A DNA stretch of 64,000 bases from Pseudoxanthomonas wuyuanensis. Lineage in GTDB: Bacteria; Pseudomonadota; Gammaproteobacteria; Xanthomonadales; Xanthomonadaceae. The translations under genes and the position numbers were made by a program. Below the pieces are notes generated by a model. The model ran no database searches. It saw nothing but the letters and a program-made list of their open reading frames with translations, and was not told where the DNA came from. This document shows, piece by piece, positions 62,072 to 64,000 of this stretch; position 1 is the stretch's first letter, and the number at the start of each line of letters is the position of its first letter. The stretch spans positions 434,001 to 498,000 of the forward strand of contig NZ_OCND01000001.1 in assembly GCF_900215535.1 (NCBI RefSeq), read 5' to 3'.

Positions 62072-63694
62072 TTGAAGAACTCATCTCATACGACCGTATT
62101 CGCATGGCTCGCAATCGGAATGCTGTCGGTCGCATTGACGGCCTGCAAGAAGCAGGAAGAGCCGGCCAGGGCGCCGGTTGCCAAGCAGGCGCCTGCGCCG
62201 GCAGCGGAGCCCGGGCAGGCCGATGAGCAGCCCAAGCCGCCGGTCAAGCAGGAACTGCCGCCGTTGTTCCGCGATATCGAGCGGCGGACTTTCCAGTTCT
62301 TCTGGGACACCAGCAACGAGGTCAACGGGCTGACGCCGGATCGCTATCCGTCGCGGCCGTTCGCCAGCATCGCGTCGGTGGGCTATGCGTTGACCGCTTA
62401 TCCGATAGGCATCGAGAACGGCTGGGTTAGCCGCACCCAGGCGGTGGACCGCACGCTCACCACCTTGAAATTCTTCCGCCAGCTGCCGCAGGGGCCGCAG
62501 CGCGAAGGCAAGGGGGGCTACCACGGCTTCTACTATCATTTTCTCGACATGCGCGATGGTCACCGCTACGACAGCTGGGTGGAGCTTTCCAGCATCGATA
62601 CCGCGCTGCTGATGATGGGCGTGCTGTTCGCGCAGTCCTATTACGACCGCGACGACCCGCGCGAGAAGGAGATCCGCGAGCTGGCCGAACAACTGTACCG
62701 GCGCGTGGAATGGCCCTGGCTGCAGGTCAACAAGCCGTTGATATCGATGGGCTGGTTTCCGGAAAGCGGGTTCATCCCGCACGACTGGATGGGCTACAAC
62801 GAGGCAATGCTGCTGTACATCCTGGCGATGGGATCGCCGACCTATCCTGTCAGTCCGGACGCGTGGCAGGTATGGACGCGCACCTACAACGATTTCTGGG
62901 GCGTCTACCAGGGACAGGAATACCTCACCTTCGGCCCGCATTTCGGCCATCAGTACAGCCATGTGTGGATCGATTTCAGGGGCATCCAGGACGACTACAT
63001 GCGCGAACGCGGCATCGACTATTTCGAGAACAGCCGCCGCGCCACCTACGCGCAACGCAACTACGCCATCGAGAATCCGATGAAATGGAAGGACTATGGC
63101 GAAAACATATGGGGGCTGACCGCAAGCGATGGTCCGCAACAGACGCTGCAGGACTACGAAGGCGAACAGCGGACGTTCCGCCATTATTCCGCGCGCGGAG
63201 CCGGCTTCCGCGAAAACTTCGACGATGGCACCATCGCGCCGACCGCGGCGATCGCTTCGTTGCCGTTCGCGCCGGAGATCGTCATTCCGGCGACCGAGGA
63301 AATGCACAACCGCTTTGGCGAGTACCTGTATTCCAGCTATGGCTTCCTGGATTCGTTCAACCGCAGTTTCGACTACGACATTCCGTTGAAGACCGGGCGG
63401 CTGGTGCCGGATAACGGCTGGGTGTCCAGCGACTACATCGGCATCGATCAGGGGCCGATTCTGGCGATGATCACCAACTACCGCAACGAGTTCGTCTGGA
63501 ACGTGATGAAGGAAAATCCGCATATCCGGCGCGGCCTGGAACGGGCGGGCTTCAAGGGCGGCTGGCTGACGCCGCCGGGCGAGCCCGTGGAGCTGTCTCC
63601 GGCGGACCCGGACGCGGCGGCGGCGCGCGCGCTGGGTACGGCCGAATCGCGCGGCACCAGCAGTCCGCCACCCAGACCGCAGCCGCAGAACTGA
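62072..63694 (+). CDS. Glycoamylase-family lipoprotein (PF10091/GH144-like)
   Basis: A 540-residue lipoprotein: TTG start with AAAGG upstream, signal WLAIGMLSVALTAC and lipobox LTAC (Cys25), a Pro/Ala/Gln linker, then an alpha/alpha barrel with the blocks LFRDIERRTFQFFWDTSNEV, SIASVGYALTAYPIGIENGW, SSIDTALLMMGVLFAQSYY, IPHDWMGYNEAMLLYILAMG and ENIWGLTASDGPQQTLQDYE. This is the glycoamylase family (GH144 and relatives), some of which cut beta-1,2-glucan. The substrate here is inferred. It is followed after 7 bases by a sugar-binding protein gene. Confidence 0.85.
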   Translation: MKNSSHTTVFAWLAIGMLSVALTACKKQEEPARAPVAKQAPAPAAEPGQADEQPKPPVKQELPPLFRDIERRTFQFFWDTSNEVNGLTPDRYPSRPFASIASVGYALTAYPIGIENGWVSRTQAVDRTLTTLKFFRQLPQGPQREGKGGYHGFYYHFLDMRDGHRYDSWVELSSIDTALLMMGVLFAQSYYDRDDPREKEIRELAEQLYRRVEWPWLQVNKPLISMGWFPESGFIPHDWMGYNEAMLLYILAMGSPTYPVSPDAWQVWTRTYNDFWGVYQGQEYLTFGPHFGHQYSHVWIDFRGIQDDYMRERGIDYFENSRRATYAQRNYAIENPMKWKDYGENIWGLTASDGPQQTLQDYEGEQRTFRHYSARGAGFRENFDDGTIAPTAAIASLPFAPEIVIPATEEMHNRFGEYLYSSYGFLDSFNRSFDYDIPLKTGRLVPDNGWVSSDYIGIDQGPILAMITNYRNEFVWNVMKENPHIRRGLERAGFKGGWLTPPGEPVELSPADPDAAAARALGTAESRGTSSPPPRPQPQN

Positions 63695-63701
63695 CAAGCG
63701 C

Positions 63702-64000
63702 ATGTTGCCGAATTTCCTTCGCGGAACGCTTTCGCTTGCCGGCCGCGGCAGTAGCCGGTACGGCGGCTGGAAGCTGCTGCTCCTGTTGCTGGCGGCATCC
63801 CTGGCGGCGTCCTGCGGCAGGCAACCGCAGCAGCGGGAAACGGTGACCTTCTGGGTGATGGGCTACGAAGGCGAAATCGTCGCCCGGCTGATTCCCGAGT
63901 TCGAACGGCAGCATCCGCATATCAAGGTGAATCTGCAGAAGCTGCCGGTGCTGTCGGCGCACGAGAAGTTGCTGACCGCATTCGCCGGCGATTCGCTGCC
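63702..64000 (+). CDS. ABC transporter extracellular sugar-binding lipoprotein (partial)
   Basis: The first 99 residues are present: a long signal (WKLLLLLLAASLAASC, lipobox LAASC), then ETVTFWVMGYEGEIVARLIP, EFERQHPHIKVNLQKLPV and SAHEKLLTAFAGDSLP. This is the opening of family 1 solute-binding proteins of ABC sugar importers. The gene runs off the right edge; permease genes are expected beyond. It probably forms an operon with the glycoamylase-family gene. Confidence 0.85.
   Translation, partial: MLPNFLRGTLSLAGRGSSRYGGWKLLLLLLAASLAASCGRQPQQRETVTFWVMGYEGEIVARLIPEFERQHPHIKVNLQKLPVLSAHEKLLTAFAGDSL

Overview
The window is chromosomal DNA from a high-GC gammaproteobacterium of the family Xanthomonadaceae/Lysobacteraceae. 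A Pseudoxanthomonas- or Xanthomonas-like genus is an inference. The evidence is the gene order comEC-exbB-exbD-msbA-lpxK ... kdsB-LMW-PTP-NHL protein-uvrC-pgsA-tRNA-Gly-tRNA-Cys-tRNA-Leu, the scpA-scpB-rluB run, the large TonB-dependent receptors paired with polysaccharide-degrading enzymes, and the strong GC bias of codon third positions.

Region by region. 1-6 kb: end of a ZIP metal transporter, a glutathione S-transferase, an M14 metallopeptidase, a POT peptide transporter, a rhomboid protease and a lysine/alanine-rich histone H1-like protein. 6-18 kb: an alginate-utilisation locus. On the minus strand, tightly coupled genes encode a PL6 lyase, a PL17 oligoalginate lyase, a hexuronate-type MFS transporter, an SDR reductase and an SGNH esterase. 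On the plus strand are a TonB-dependent receptor and a FadR/GntR regulator. The divergent AT-rich promoter region holds repeated TTGGTC half-sites. 18-22 kb: small genes, cfa, and a Tat-exported threonine-aldolase-like enzyme.

22.1-28.5 kb is the most unusual part, a sedentary chromosomal integron. An apparently intact integron integrase (IntI) on the plus strand faces an attI site and an array of about eleven minus-strand gene cassettes separated by attC sites. Cassettes encode small membrane proteins, a lipoprotein, a DUF5076-like protein, two VOC-fold proteins, an NTF2-like protein and a homologue of the AAC(3)-I aminoglycoside acetyltransferases. attC sites are crisp near attI and increasingly degenerate away from it. 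intI ends one base before the start codon of comEC, the DNA-uptake channel gene.

28.5-43.2 kb: comEC, then the lipid A export and KDO genes (exbB, exbD, msbA, lpxK, kdsB), with an AraC regulator, an NTF2-like protein and a methyltransferase between lpxK and kdsB. An LMW phosphatase, an NHL/thioredoxin protein, uvrC, pgsA and three tRNAs follow; the pgsA stop codon lies inside tRNA-Gly. A 140-bp near-palindromic element lies between tRNA-Gly and tRNA-Cys. 43-57 kb: glutamate-synthase-like protein, ArsC-like protein, tRNA-Val, Dcp-type peptidase, amidohydrolase, glutathione peroxidase, ferredoxin-NADP reductase, rluB, scpB, scpA, and several dispersed hairpin repeats. 57-64 kb: yciI-bolA, then a LacI-controlled sugar locus: LacI regulator, TonB receptor with a compositionally foreign barrel, a GH144-like glycoamylase-family lipoprotein and the start of an ABC sugar-binding lipoprotein. 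Two LacI-type operators flank the regulator.

Functional assignments rest on motifs and remembered family features read by eye. No database search was run.
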